From Flavobacterium sp. (GTDB lineage: Bacteria > Bacteroidota > Bacteroidia > Flavobacteriales > Flavobacteriaceae), in the NCBI RefSeq assembly GCF_039595935.1, contig NZ_JBCNKR010000006.1:1054001-1118000 (forward strand): 64,000 nucleotides of DNA. Direction: 5' to 3'. The translations under genes and the position numbers were made by a program. Shown in pieces: positions 37,841 through 46,256 of the stretch. The notes under the pieces are model-generated. The model made no database searches. It worked only from the letters and a program-made list of their open reading frames with translations, and was not told the origin of the DNA. Within the stretch, counting starts at the first letter, position 1; every line of letters starts with the position of its first letter.

Positions 37841-40366
37841 ATGAATGCATTTATGATTTACCTGCCTATAGTTATGGCAGTTTTAGGATTACTTTTCATG
37901 GGAATAAAAAGGAGTTGGGTGTTAAAACAAGATGCCGGAGACGGTAAGATGAAAGAGATTTCAGATTACATCTACGAAGGAGCATTAGCCTTCCTCAAAG
38001 CAGAATATAAACTTCTAACCATCTTTGTAATTATTGCCAGTTTAGCTTTGGCAGGAATTACATTTATTCCAGGTGTAAAAACACATTTATTAATCGTAAT
38101 TGCATTTATTTTTGGCGCATTATTTTCAGCTTATGCCGGTAATATAGGTATGAAAATAGCGACCAAAACAAACGTTAGAACTACTCAGGCCGCACGTACC
38201 AGTTTACCTCAGGCGTTAAAAGTTTCTTTTGGCGGAGGAACCGTAATGGGATTAGGCGTTGCCGGTTTAGCTGTTTTAGGTTTAACCGCTTTCTTTATAA
38301 TTTTCTTTAATTTATTTTCTGACGGAGTCTGGAAAGACACTGATACAATGACTGTAGTTCTGGAAACCTTAGCAGGATTTTCACTTGGAGCAGAATCAAT
38401 TGCATTGTTTGCACGTGTTGGAGGTGGAATATACACAAAAGCTGCCGATGTGGGTGCCGATTTAGTGGGTAAAGTAGAAGCAGGAATTCCGGAAGATGAT
38501 CCTCGTAACCCAGCCACAATTGCTGATAACGTTGGTGATAACGTGGGTGACGTTGCCGGAATGGGAGCCGATTTATTCGGATCTTACGTAGCAACCGTTT
38601 TAGCGGCAATGGTTCTTGGGAACTATGTGATTAAAGATATGGGTGGAAGTATCAATGATGCTTTTGGCGGAATTGGTCCAATTTTACTTCCAATGGCAAT
38701 TGCCGGTTTCGGAATTTTATTTTCTATCATCGGAACAACTTTAGTCAAAATATCAGATGATAATGCAAAAGAAGCACAAGTACAAAAAGCATTAAATATA
38801 GGAAACTGGGTCTCAATTGCCTTAACAGCTGTAGCCTGTTTCTTTTTAGTGCAGCACATGCTTCCGGAAACGATGCAGATGACTTTCTTTGGAGAAGGAT
38901 CAAAAGCCATTTCATCGATGCGTGTTTTTTATGCGACATTAGTCGGATTAGTTGTAGGTGGAGCTATTTCATCCGTAACAGAATATTATACAGGATTAGG
39001 AACAAAACCAGTTTTGGCCATTGTTCAAAAATCATCCACAGGAGCAGGAACAAACGTTATTGCAGGTTTGGCAACAGGAATGATTTCTACATTTCCAACT
39101 GTTTTATTGTTTGCCATCGCAATCTGGATTTCGTATGTTTTAGCAGGATTTTATGGAGTTGCTTTGGCAGCTTCGGCAATGATGGCAACAACAGCAATGC
39201 AATTGGCAATTGATGCTTTTGGACCAATTTCTGATAATGCAGGAGGAATCGCCGAAATGAGCGAATTACCAAAAGAAGTTCGTACCAGAACCGATATTTT
39301 AGATTCAGTAGGAAACACAACTGCAGCAACTGGAAAAGGATTTGCAATCGCATCTGCAGCATTAACTTCATTAGCGTTATTTGCAGCGTATGTAACGTTT
39401 ACCGGAATTGACGGAATCAATATTTTTAAAGCGCCTGTTTTAGCTATGTTATTTGTCGGCGGAATGATTCCGGTAGTTTTCTCAGCGTTAGCGATGAATT
39501 CTGTAGGAAAAGCAGCAATGGATATGGTTTATGAAGTACGTCGTCAGTTTAAAGAAATTGCCGGAATTATGGAAGGAACTGGAAAACCGGAATACGGAAA
39601 ATGTGTTGAAATTTCGACAAAAGCTGCTTTAAGAGAAATGATGCTTCCGGGAGTTTTAACGATTGGTTTTCCAATTGCAATTGTACTTTTAGGAAAATTA
39701 GTTTACTCAGATAATAATCAGTTAATTGCTGAAATGTTAGGTGGATATATGGCTGGAGTAACCGTTTCCGGAGTTCTTTGGGCAGTTTTCCAAAACAATG
39801 CCGGAGGAGCGTGGGACAATGCTAAAAAATCTTTTGAAGCTGGAGTTATGATCAACGGAGAAATGACATATAAAGGTTCTGATGCGCATAAAGCCGCAGT
39901 AACCGGAGATACAGTTGGAGATCCGTTTAAAGATACTTCAGGACCTTCAATGAACATCTTAATTAAGTTAACTTGCTTGATAGGATTGGTAATTGCACCA
40001 ATTTTAGGTGAAGGACATTCTTCATCAGATATCGCAGGAAAATCTTCTTGCTGTGCAAAAACAGAAATGCATGCTGGAATGTCTAAATGCGGAGACTTGT
40101 CTGGAATGACAAAAGAAGAATGTATTAAAATGTGTAAAGAAAAAGGCTGTTCTGAAGAAGAAACCGCAAAATGTCTAGCTCATTTTGATGCAAACGGAAA
40201 ATATTCTGCTGCAAATTATGAGCAAAAATCGGTTAAAGTTGAAGTTAAAAACATAAACGGAAAAACTACCGGAACTGTTACCAAAACAGAAAACGGCAAA
40301 ACCACAACAGAAGTTTTTGAAGGAACAGAAGAAGAAGTTCTGGCAAAAGTTGAAGCTGCGAAATAA
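37841..40366 (+). CDS. hppA: Membrane-bound ion-translocating pyrophosphatase with Cys-rich tail
   Basis: 841 residues with about 16 membrane helices; couples pyrophosphate hydrolysis to H+ and/or Na+ pumping. Core motifs: KAADVGADLVGKVEAGIPEDDPRNPATIADNVGDNVGD (in parts, residues about 205-240) and DNAGGIAEMSELP. GNTTAATGKG has Ala where K+-independent enzymes carry Lys, pointing to the K+-stimulated class. After residue about 730 a hydrophilic extension of about 110 residues with seven cysteines follows (SSCCAKTEMHAG, KCGDLSG, EECIKMCKEKGC, AKCLAHF), which most family members lack. Confidence 0.95.
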   Translation: MNAFMIYLPIVMAVLGLLFMGIKRSWVLKQDAGDGKMKEISDYIYEGALAFLKAEYKLLTIFVIIASLALAGITFIPGVKTHLLIVIAFIFGALFSAYAGNIGMKIATKTNVRTTQAARTSLPQALKVSFGGGTVMGLGVAGLAVLGLTAFFIIFFNLFSDGVWKDTDTMTVVLETLAGFSLGAESIALFARVGGGIYTKAADVGADLVGKVEAGIPEDDPRNPATIADNVGDNVGDVAGMGADLFGSYVATVLAAMVLGNYVIKDMGGSINDAFGGIGPILLPMAIAGFGILFSIIGTTLVKISDDNAKEAQVQKALNIGNWVSIALTAVACFFLVQHMLPETMQMTFFGEGSKAISSMRVFYATLVGLVVGGAISSVTEYYTGLGTKPVLAIVQKSSTGAGTNVIAGLATGMISTFPTVLLFAIAIWISYVLAGFYGVALAASAMMATTAMQLAIDAFGPISDNAGGIAEMSELPKEVRTRTDILDSVGNTTAATGKGFAIASAALTSLALFAAYVTFTGIDGINIFKAPVLAMLFVGGMIPVVFSALAMNSVGKAAMDMVYEVRRQFKEIAGIMEGTGKPEYGKCVEISTKAALREMMLPGVLTIGFPIAIVLLGKLVYSDNNQLIAEMLGGYMAGVTVSGVLWAVFQNNAGGAWDNAKKSFEAGVMINGEMTYKGSDAHKAAVTGDTVGDPFKDTSGPSMNILIKLTCLIGLVIAPILGEGHSSSDIAGKSSCCAKTEMHAGMSKCGDLSGMTKEECIKMCKEKGCSEEETAKCLAHFDANGKYSAANYEQKSVKVEVKNINGKTTGTVTKTENGKTTTEVFEGTEEEVLAKVEAAK

Positions 40367-40391
40367 CAATTTTGATAAAACTTCTTAAAAC

Positions 40392-40428
40392 AGAAATGCC
40401 TCTAAATATTTTTAGAGGCATTTTTTTA
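40392..40428 (+). terminator. Terminator after hppA
   Basis: A perfect 13-bp stem AAATGCCTCTAAA / TTTAGAGGCATTT (40394-40406 and 40411-40423) and seven T. A near-copy lies at 40821-40864. Confidence 0.9.
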
Positions 40429-40460
40429 TTTAATGAATTTCGTATTGAAGAAAAAACTCG

Positions 40461-40768
40461 ATATAGTCCCTACGGGACAAATGTTTGGTGGTGTGATAAT
40501 GTTCTACCGATATATAATCTCTACGAGATATATCATTAGGGATTAAATATTTGATATTGTATAGAGAGAGTTATACTTCTTTGAGATTAAATATTGGGGT
40601 AAAGAATAGAGAATCATATTTTTTAGGAATTAAATATTTGGTAAAGAATAGAAATTAACTCTTTTAAGAATTAAACTTGGTAAAAGAACCAAAAACATAC
40701 TCCTTTAGGAGTTAAATATCGGTAGAAAAAATAAAAGTAGTTGGAATAATGTCCCGTAGGGACTATAT
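40461..40768. repeat. 308-bp element with 19-bp terminal inverted repeats and internal tandem repeats
   Basis: The outer 19 bases are exact inverted copies: ATATAGTCCCTACGGGACA (40461-40479) and its complement at 40750-40768. Inside are five degenerate units of about 41-44 bases, each centred on TTAAATATT-like text (starts near 40543, 40587, 40630, 40671, 40712), separated by CTCTTTTAGGAA-like sequence. Text like ATATATCGGTAGAA appears in both orientations. No gene is seen. It looks like a decayed MITE/REP-type intergenic element. Confidence 0.6.
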
Positions 40769-40820
40769 ATCACGATTCAATCTAACAAATAATAAATAAT
40801 AATCTCTGGCTTTAAATTTT

Positions 40821-40864
40821 ATAAAAAAAATACCTCTAAATAAATTTTAGAGGCATTTTTTATT
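40821..40864. terminator. Terminator after the deoxynucleoside kinase gene
   Basis: Stem CCTCTAAA / TTTTAGAGG with A-run and T-run on the two sides; nearly the same sequence as the hppA terminator on the other side of the repeat element. Downstream of the convergent kinase gene. Confidence 0.8.
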
Positions 40865-40890
40865 TCGTATAAATCTGTGAAATCCATGTT

Positions 40891-41505
40891 CTAAAACAAC
40901 CCGTTCAACTCAGCATCAATTCTATTAATGATATCTCCTAAATCTTCAGGATTGTCAACAAAATTGATATTGTCAACATCAATAATAAGTAATCTTCCTT
41001 TCGTGTAAGTCTGAATCCAGGCTTCATATCTTTCGTTCAAACGGCTTAAATAATCGATAGAAATTGAGTTTTCATACTCACGACCGCGTTTGTGGATTTG
41101 TCCAACAAGATTTGGAATTGAACTTCTCAAATAAATCAATAAATCCGGCGCTTTTACCAAAGATTCCATTAATTCGAATAAAGACGTATAATTTTCAAAA
41201 TCACGGCTTGTCATCAATCCCATTGCATATAAATTGGGAGCAAAAATATGAGCATCCTCATAAATTGTTCTGTCCTGAATGATTTTTTTTCCGCTTTCAC
41301 GAATCTGTAAAACCTGACGGAAACGACTGTTTAGGAAATAAATCTGTAAATTAAACGACCAGCGCTCCATTTGGTGGTAAAAATCATCTAAATACGGATT
41401 ATCAACCACATCTTCATAATGAGGTTCCCATTTAAAATGTTTGGCTAATAATTTGGTTAATGTAGTTTTTCCTGCGCCTATATTTCCTGCTATCGCTATG
41501 TGCAT
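40891..41505 (-). CDS. Deoxynucleoside kinase
   Basis: 204-residue kinase of the dNK/dGK/dCK family that phosphorylates deoxynucleosides for salvage. P-loop GNIGAGKTTLTKLLA (residues 7-21), substrate segment ERWSFNLQIYFLNSRFRQ, the DRTIYEDAHIFA motif and the LID arginines in RGREYE are all present. Start ATG overlaps the stop of the upstream gene by one base (TAATG), implying translational coupling. Confidence 0.94.
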   Translation of the reverse strand: MHIAIAGNIGAGKTTLTKLLAKHFKWEPHYEDVVDNPYLDDFYHQMERWSFNLQIYFLNSRFRQVLQIRESGKKIIQDRTIYEDAHIFAPNLYAMGLMTSRDFENYTSLFELMESLVKAPDLLIYLRSSIPNLVGQIHKRGREYENSISIDYLSRLNERYEAWIQTYTKGRLLIIDVDNINFVDNPEDLGDIINRIDAELNGLF

Positions 41506-42308
41506 TACGGTGTTACGATTTTATAATTTACAATTTCTTTAGCTGTAAAAATAGATAAAATTTGGTCTTTGTAATAGAATTTGTCAAACGTTTTTTCTAA
41601 AATTTCAATTTCATAAGCTGTGTTAGTATTTTCTCTCAAATACAATAAGTTAGCTTTACTGAAAATGATTTTCTTAGCCGAAATTATTTCAATTTTATCA
41701 AAATCCGGTGCATTTCCTAAACTGGATATTTTTCCGAAAATATCGCAGGAAAACCAATTGTTTTTTTTATCAATCCAATAAAAAGTATTAAAGTCGGTTT
41801 GGTAATATTTTATGCTTTCAGTTAAAGGAACAGAAACTGTTTTGTATTCATTTTTTAAATAATCAAAAAGACAAATCTGCTGATTTAATGTATTAAAAAT
41901 CCAAAGCTGGTTTTGCGTTGACATTCCGATAGCGCTAACAACAATTGGATTTGAATTCTGCGAAAAATTAATCTCAGTAATTTTATTCAGTTGATTATCG
42001 AGTAAAATAACGCTGTTGAAATCTTCGTAAAACAATACAATTTTTAGCGGATTCTGAATATCAACTTTAGTAATATTTCCCAATGAAACATTTTTATATT
42101 CAAAAATTTCGCTTCCTTTTATTTTGCTGAAAACATTGTTTTTTACCTGATAAGAATATCCAAAAGAATCATAACCTATAAATTCATCCGCATCAATTTT
42201 AAATGTAGAAATTAAGGAAGCATTCACTTTTTGGCTTTGCCCAAAAAAAGTCGAAAACCAACACGCAATAAAAAGCAGTAATAAAATTTGGCGCATTGTT
42301 TTACTCAT
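41505..42308 (-). CDS. Exported protein of unknown function, beta-propeller-like
   Basis: About 267 residues from the ATG at 42308; an ATG four codons later is also possible. A signal peptide (MRQILLLLFIACWFSTFFGQ) is followed by repeats of short beta-strand phrases (IVLFYEDFNSVILLDNQL, LWIFNTLNQQICLFDYL, FYWIDKKNNWFSCDIFG) of the kind seen in propeller blades. No catalytic motif was seen. Coupled to the deoxynucleoside kinase gene by a one-base overlap; in flavobacteria such a pairing does not by itself explain function. Confidence 0.75.
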   Translation of the reverse strand: MSKTMRQILLLLFIACWFSTFFGQSQKVNASLISTFKIDADEFIGYDSFGYSYQVKNNVFSKIKGSEIFEYKNVSLGNITKVDIQNPLKIVLFYEDFNSVILLDNQLNKITEINFSQNSNPIVVSAIGMSTQNQLWIFNTLNQQICLFDYLKNEYKTVSVPLTESIKYYQTDFNTFYWIDKKNNWFSCDIFGKISSLGNAPDFDKIEIISAKKIIFSKANLLYLRENTNTAYEIEILEKTFDKFYYKDQILSIFTAKEIVNYKIVTP

Positions 42309-42532
42309 AATAATATAATTTCGATAAGCCAAAGTACAAAAACTGGAGTAAAAAATTGAGTTTTAGCTGTTTTTTGAACTTAAACCTTTGTAAATTACAA
42401 TAGTCTTACAAAGATGCGATTTTGTCGATACCATTTTGGCATTGATATATTTAACTTTCAGTATTTTAAAATTAGTAATAAATTTGGAATGTAGGTTTTA
42501 CCAGACTCTACAACCTTATTAAATATAACCAC

Positions 42533-43420
42533 ATGAAAAAACTAACATATTTATTTTTAGTACTTGCTTTTAGTCAGGTACAGGCGCAAAAAGATTTTCA
42601 GGGAATGGCCGTTTACGAGTCAAAAACCCAGGCTCCAAAATTTGAAGGAATGAGAGCCGGAAACCGCGACATAACGCCAGAGATGCAAAAAACTATAGAA
42701 GAGCGAATGAAAAACATGCTCGAGAAAACTTTTATATTAAATTTTGATAAAACGGCTTCTATTTATAAAGAAGAAGAAAAACTGGAAACTCCCGGACAGC
42801 AAGGCGGCGGAATGCGAATGATGATGAACTCTTTTATGGGCGGCGGCGGCACTTTTTATAAAGATGTAAAAAGCAAAACCTACACAGTTGATAAAGAATT
42901 TATGGGGAAAGAATTTCTGGTTGTTGATTCTCTGCCAAAATTAAACTGGAAACTTGAACAGGAAACCAAACTAATTGGCGGTTATAATTGTTTTAAGGCA
43001 ACAGCCGTAAAAGAAGCGAGTAAAACCGATTTTAGAAATTTCAGACCAAAAAATAACGACGAAAAAAAGGATGAAGCCAAAAAGACTTCCGGAGATGTTA
43101 AAACAAATTTTGAAGATAACTTCGAGATACCAAAAGAAATTGTCGTAACGGCTTGGTATACGCCTGAAATTCCGGTAAATCAGGGGCCGGAAAGTTATTG
43201 GGGACTTCCTGGTTTGATTTTAGAAATCAACGACGGAAAAACAGTTATTTTATGCTCGAAAATTGTTTTAAATTCTAAAGAAAAAGTTGAGATAAAACCA
43301 TCTAAAAAAGGCAAAGTAATTTCGCAGAAAGATTACGATACTACAGTAATTAAAAAAATGGAAGAATTTAGAGAAATGAACCGTGGAAGAGCTGGAGGTC
43401 CGCCGCCAATGGGGAGATAA
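42533..43420 (+). CDS. GLPGLI family protein
   Basis: 295-residue exported protein (signal peptide MKKLTYLFLVLAFSQVQA). The family-defining motif is present as YWGLPGLILEI near residue 225. A Gly/Met-rich segment (GQQGGGMRMMMNSFMGGGG) and a charged Lys/Asp linker lie in the middle; the C-terminus ends in RGRAGGPPPMGR. The gene is followed 57 bases later by an outer-membrane barrel gene, a pairing usual for this family. Function is unknown. Confidence 0.9.
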   Translation: MKKLTYLFLVLAFSQVQAQKDFQGMAVYESKTQAPKFEGMRAGNRDITPEMQKTIEERMKNMLEKTFILNFDKTASIYKEEEKLETPGQQGGGMRMMMNSFMGGGGTFYKDVKSKTYTVDKEFMGKEFLVVDSLPKLNWKLEQETKLIGGYNCFKATAVKEASKTDFRNFRPKNNDEKKDEAKKTSGDVKTNFEDNFEIPKEIVVTAWYTPEIPVNQGPESYWGLPGLILEINDGKTVILCSKIVLNSKEKVEIKPSKKGKVISQKDYDTTVIKKMEEFREMNRGRAGGPPPMGR

Positions 43421-43477
43421 AATTTTTACATAAATTCCAAGTTTCAAATTCCAAAATCCAAATTCAATATTCTTATA

Positions 43478-46165
43478 ATGAATAAGATACTTTTTTTATT
43501 TGCCTTTTTAATTACTTCAATATCCTTTTCGCAGAGTATTCGTTTTGATGGATTTATTCAGGACGAACAAAAAAATCCGTTGGAAATGGCCAATATTATG
43601 GCTGTAAACAATGCCACGAAAGCCATGGATTCATACGGAATTACTAATGATAAAGGAAAATTTCAACTGACTTTAAAACCAAATGCTTCGTACACAGTAA
43701 AAGTAAGTTATCTGGGAATGAAGTCGAAAGAAATTGCCGTTTCGACCAAAACTGAAAATATTGCTCAAAATATAGTTTTAGACGGTGCAGGAATTGAATT
43801 AGAAGGAGTTGAAATCGTTCGTGAAATGCCGGTTTCTATAAAAGGTGATACGATAGTTTATAATGCCGATTCTTTTAAAACCGGAACAGAGCGAAAACTC
43901 GAAGATGTCCTGAAAAAACTTCCGGGCGTTGAGGTAAATGCCGATGGAGAAATCGAAGTTGAAGGAAAAAAAGTAAGCAAATTGATGGTTGAGGGAAAAG
44001 ATTTTTTTGACGGAGATACCAAACTTGGCGTTAAAAATATTCCTGCCGATGCTATTGATAAAGTTCAGGTTTTAAGGAACTTTAATGAAGTAAGTCAATT
44101 AAAAGGTTTAGAAAACGATCAGGAAAATGTGGCGATGAATATTAAGCTGAAAGAAGGTAAAAAGAACTTTTGGTTTGGAGATGTAACTGCCGGGATTGGC
44201 GTTGCAGAACTCGACAGCCGATATATCATAAACCCAAAATTATTTTATTACAGCCCGGAATACAGCATTAATTTAATTACCAATTTTAATAATATTGGAG
44301 AATTGCCTCTTACGGCTCAGGATTATTTTAAATTTACAGGCGGATTTAAAAATTTAATGAAAAAAGGCGGAAGTGCTTTTAATGTTTCGTCGAATGATTT
44401 AGGAATTTCGGTTTTAAGAAATAATCGCGCCAAGGAAATCGAAACCAAATTTGGTGCAACCAATTTTTCTTATTCGCCAACAAAATCTTGGACTTTAAGC
44501 GGTTTTGGAATTCTTTCTTCTTCAAAAACAGATTTAGAAACCAAATCTCAAACTACAATTTTAGACTCTGGAGATCAGCAGAAAAGAGATGAATTAACGC
44601 ATCAAAAAAACAATTTAGGATTGTTTAAACTAAGTTCAACTTATAAACCTAATGCTAAACTTCAGTTTGATTATGACGTTTTAACGAAAATATCAAAACA
44701 AGATGAGGATACTGATTTGCTTCGTGAATCTGTAGTAAATAATGTTTCGGCAGTCGAAACTATTTTAACAGGGAAAAAACAGGATCCAACTTCGATCAAT
44801 CAAAATTTGAATTTGTATTACACACAAAGTGAAAAAAATATTTTTGCTTTTGAAATGCAGCACTTATATCAGGACGAAAATCCGTTTTATAATGCAAACC
44901 TTAAGTCGCAGCCGTTTGATTTTTCGGGTTACATTTCAGGTCAGAATCGCAATGATTTAAATCAAAACCGATTTGTAAAAACTAATAAACTTGATGCGAA
45001 GCTGGATTACTATTATATGATTACGCCAAAAAGCAACTTCAATGTTACTTTAGGAAATACGTATTCGTATCAGAACTTCAATTCTCATATTTTTCAGATG
45101 CTAGATAATGGAAACAGAAATGATCTAAATACAGCTGAAAATAACAATGACGTAGATTATAGGTTTAATGATGCTTTTGTGGGATTTCATTATAAAATTC
45201 TAACCGGAAAATTTACTTTCACGCCGGGAGTAAGTCTGCATACGTATCAAATGACAAACGGACAGTTAGGAACAGATTATTCTCAAAACTTCACTAAAAT
45301 ATTACCCGATTTCTTTGCCTTGTATCAAATCAAAAAATCAGAAACGCTGACGTATAATTTCTCTTTAACGAATGATTTTACAGATATTAATCAATTAGCA
45401 GAGGGTTACGTTTTATCTGATTACAGCAGTTTATTTCGAGGAAATCGTGCCTTAGAAAATGCAACTTCGCAAGTGCATTCGCTTCGTTATTTTAAGTATA
45501 ACATGTTCAATTTTGAGAACATTTTTGCAAATGCAACTTACACGAGAAAAGTGGATGCGATTAAAACAGAAGCTAATTTTGACGGAATTAATCAGTCTTC
45601 GGTTCCATATAATTCAAATTTAGCTGATGAAACTTTTTCCGGAATGGGAGCTTACGGACGTTCATTTTTAAAGAATTACAAAGCTTCTGCAAATGCAAGT
45701 TTAAACTGGTCAAAATTCAATAATATTCAAAATAACCAGTTAGCAACGACAGAAAGTTTTGTGCAGAGTTATACCGTGAGAGCGTCGACTAATTATAAAA
45801 ATCTGCCTAATATTGAGTTTGGTTACAATCTTTTAGTCAATAAATACAGCGGTTCAACTTTTTATACAGACAAACCTTTCGCCCGATTAGATTATTATTT
45901 TCTGGATAGTTTTTCATTTGTGTCTGAGTATGAATTTTATCATTATTATAATGGAGATAAAACCGTTGACAACGAATATGATTTCCTAAGTGCAAGTTTA
46001 ATTTATCAAAAGAAAAACAGTAAATGGGAGTATAAAGTATCTGCAACTAATTTGTTAAACACCAGATATCTCAATGACGACAATTTCTCACAATTTTCTA
46101 CACGAGTTTCTCAATACACAGTACAGCCGCGTTACATCATCTTTTCGATGAAATATAACTTATAA
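43478..46165 (+). CDS. TonB-dependent receptor-like outer-membrane barrel protein
   Basis: 895 residues. After the signal peptide (to about FSQS, residue 20) comes a carboxypeptidase-regulatory-like domain (DGFIQDEQKNPLEMANIM, residues 24-110), then a plug-like segment (DVLKKLPGVEVNADGEIEVEGK written here in part, about 145-170; VQVLRNFNEVSQLKG) and a large barrel ending in YIIFSMKYNL. It lacks a recognisable TonB box. Together with the GLPGLI gene upstream it forms a two-gene unit seen in many flavobacteria; substrate unknown. Confidence 0.87.
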   Translation: MNKILFLFAFLITSISFSQSIRFDGFIQDEQKNPLEMANIMAVNNATKAMDSYGITNDKGKFQLTLKPNASYTVKVSYLGMKSKEIAVSTKTENIAQNIVLDGAGIELEGVEIVREMPVSIKGDTIVYNADSFKTGTERKLEDVLKKLPGVEVNADGEIEVEGKKVSKLMVEGKDFFDGDTKLGVKNIPADAIDKVQVLRNFNEVSQLKGLENDQENVAMNIKLKEGKKNFWFGDVTAGIGVAELDSRYIINPKLFYYSPEYSINLITNFNNIGELPLTAQDYFKFTGGFKNLMKKGGSAFNVSSNDLGISVLRNNRAKEIETKFGATNFSYSPTKSWTLSGFGILSSSKTDLETKSQTTILDSGDQQKRDELTHQKNNLGLFKLSSTYKPNAKLQFDYDVLTKISKQDEDTDLLRESVVNNVSAVETILTGKKQDPTSINQNLNLYYTQSEKNIFAFEMQHLYQDENPFYNANLKSQPFDFSGYISGQNRNDLNQNRFVKTNKLDAKLDYYYMITPKSNFNVTLGNTYSYQNFNSHIFQMLDNGNRNDLNTAENNNDVDYRFNDAFVGFHYKILTGKFTFTPGVSLHTYQMTNGQLGTDYSQNFTKILPDFFALYQIKKSETLTYNFSLTNDFTDINQLAEGYVLSDYSSLFRGNRALENATSQVHSLRYFKYNMFNFENIFANATYTRKVDAIKTEANFDGINQSSVPYNSNLADETFSGMGAYGRSFLKNYKASANASLNWSKFNNIQNNQLATTESFVQSYTVRASTNYKNLPNIEFGYNLLVNKYSGSTFYTDKPFARLDYYFLDSFSFVSEYEFYHYYNGDKTVDNEYDFLSASLIYQKKNSKWEYKVSATNLLNTRYLNDDNFSQFSTRVSQYTVQPRYIIFSMKYNL

Positions 46166-46256
46166 TCAGAATTTACTGAAATTTAAAGATTAAGCTGTTA
46201 TTTTAAATAAGAATGAAATATCTTTACGCTGATATTAACAGCCAAATTTTTATAAT

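Noticed and set aside
38209..39957. Several long minus-strand frames opposite hppA
   Set aside because: They are antisense shadows of a well-conserved membrane protein gene, without family resemblance of their own.
40543..40730. CRISPR-like array with a period of 41-44 bases
   Set aside because: Repeat units are degenerate, spacing drifts, spacers resemble each other, and there are no cas genes.
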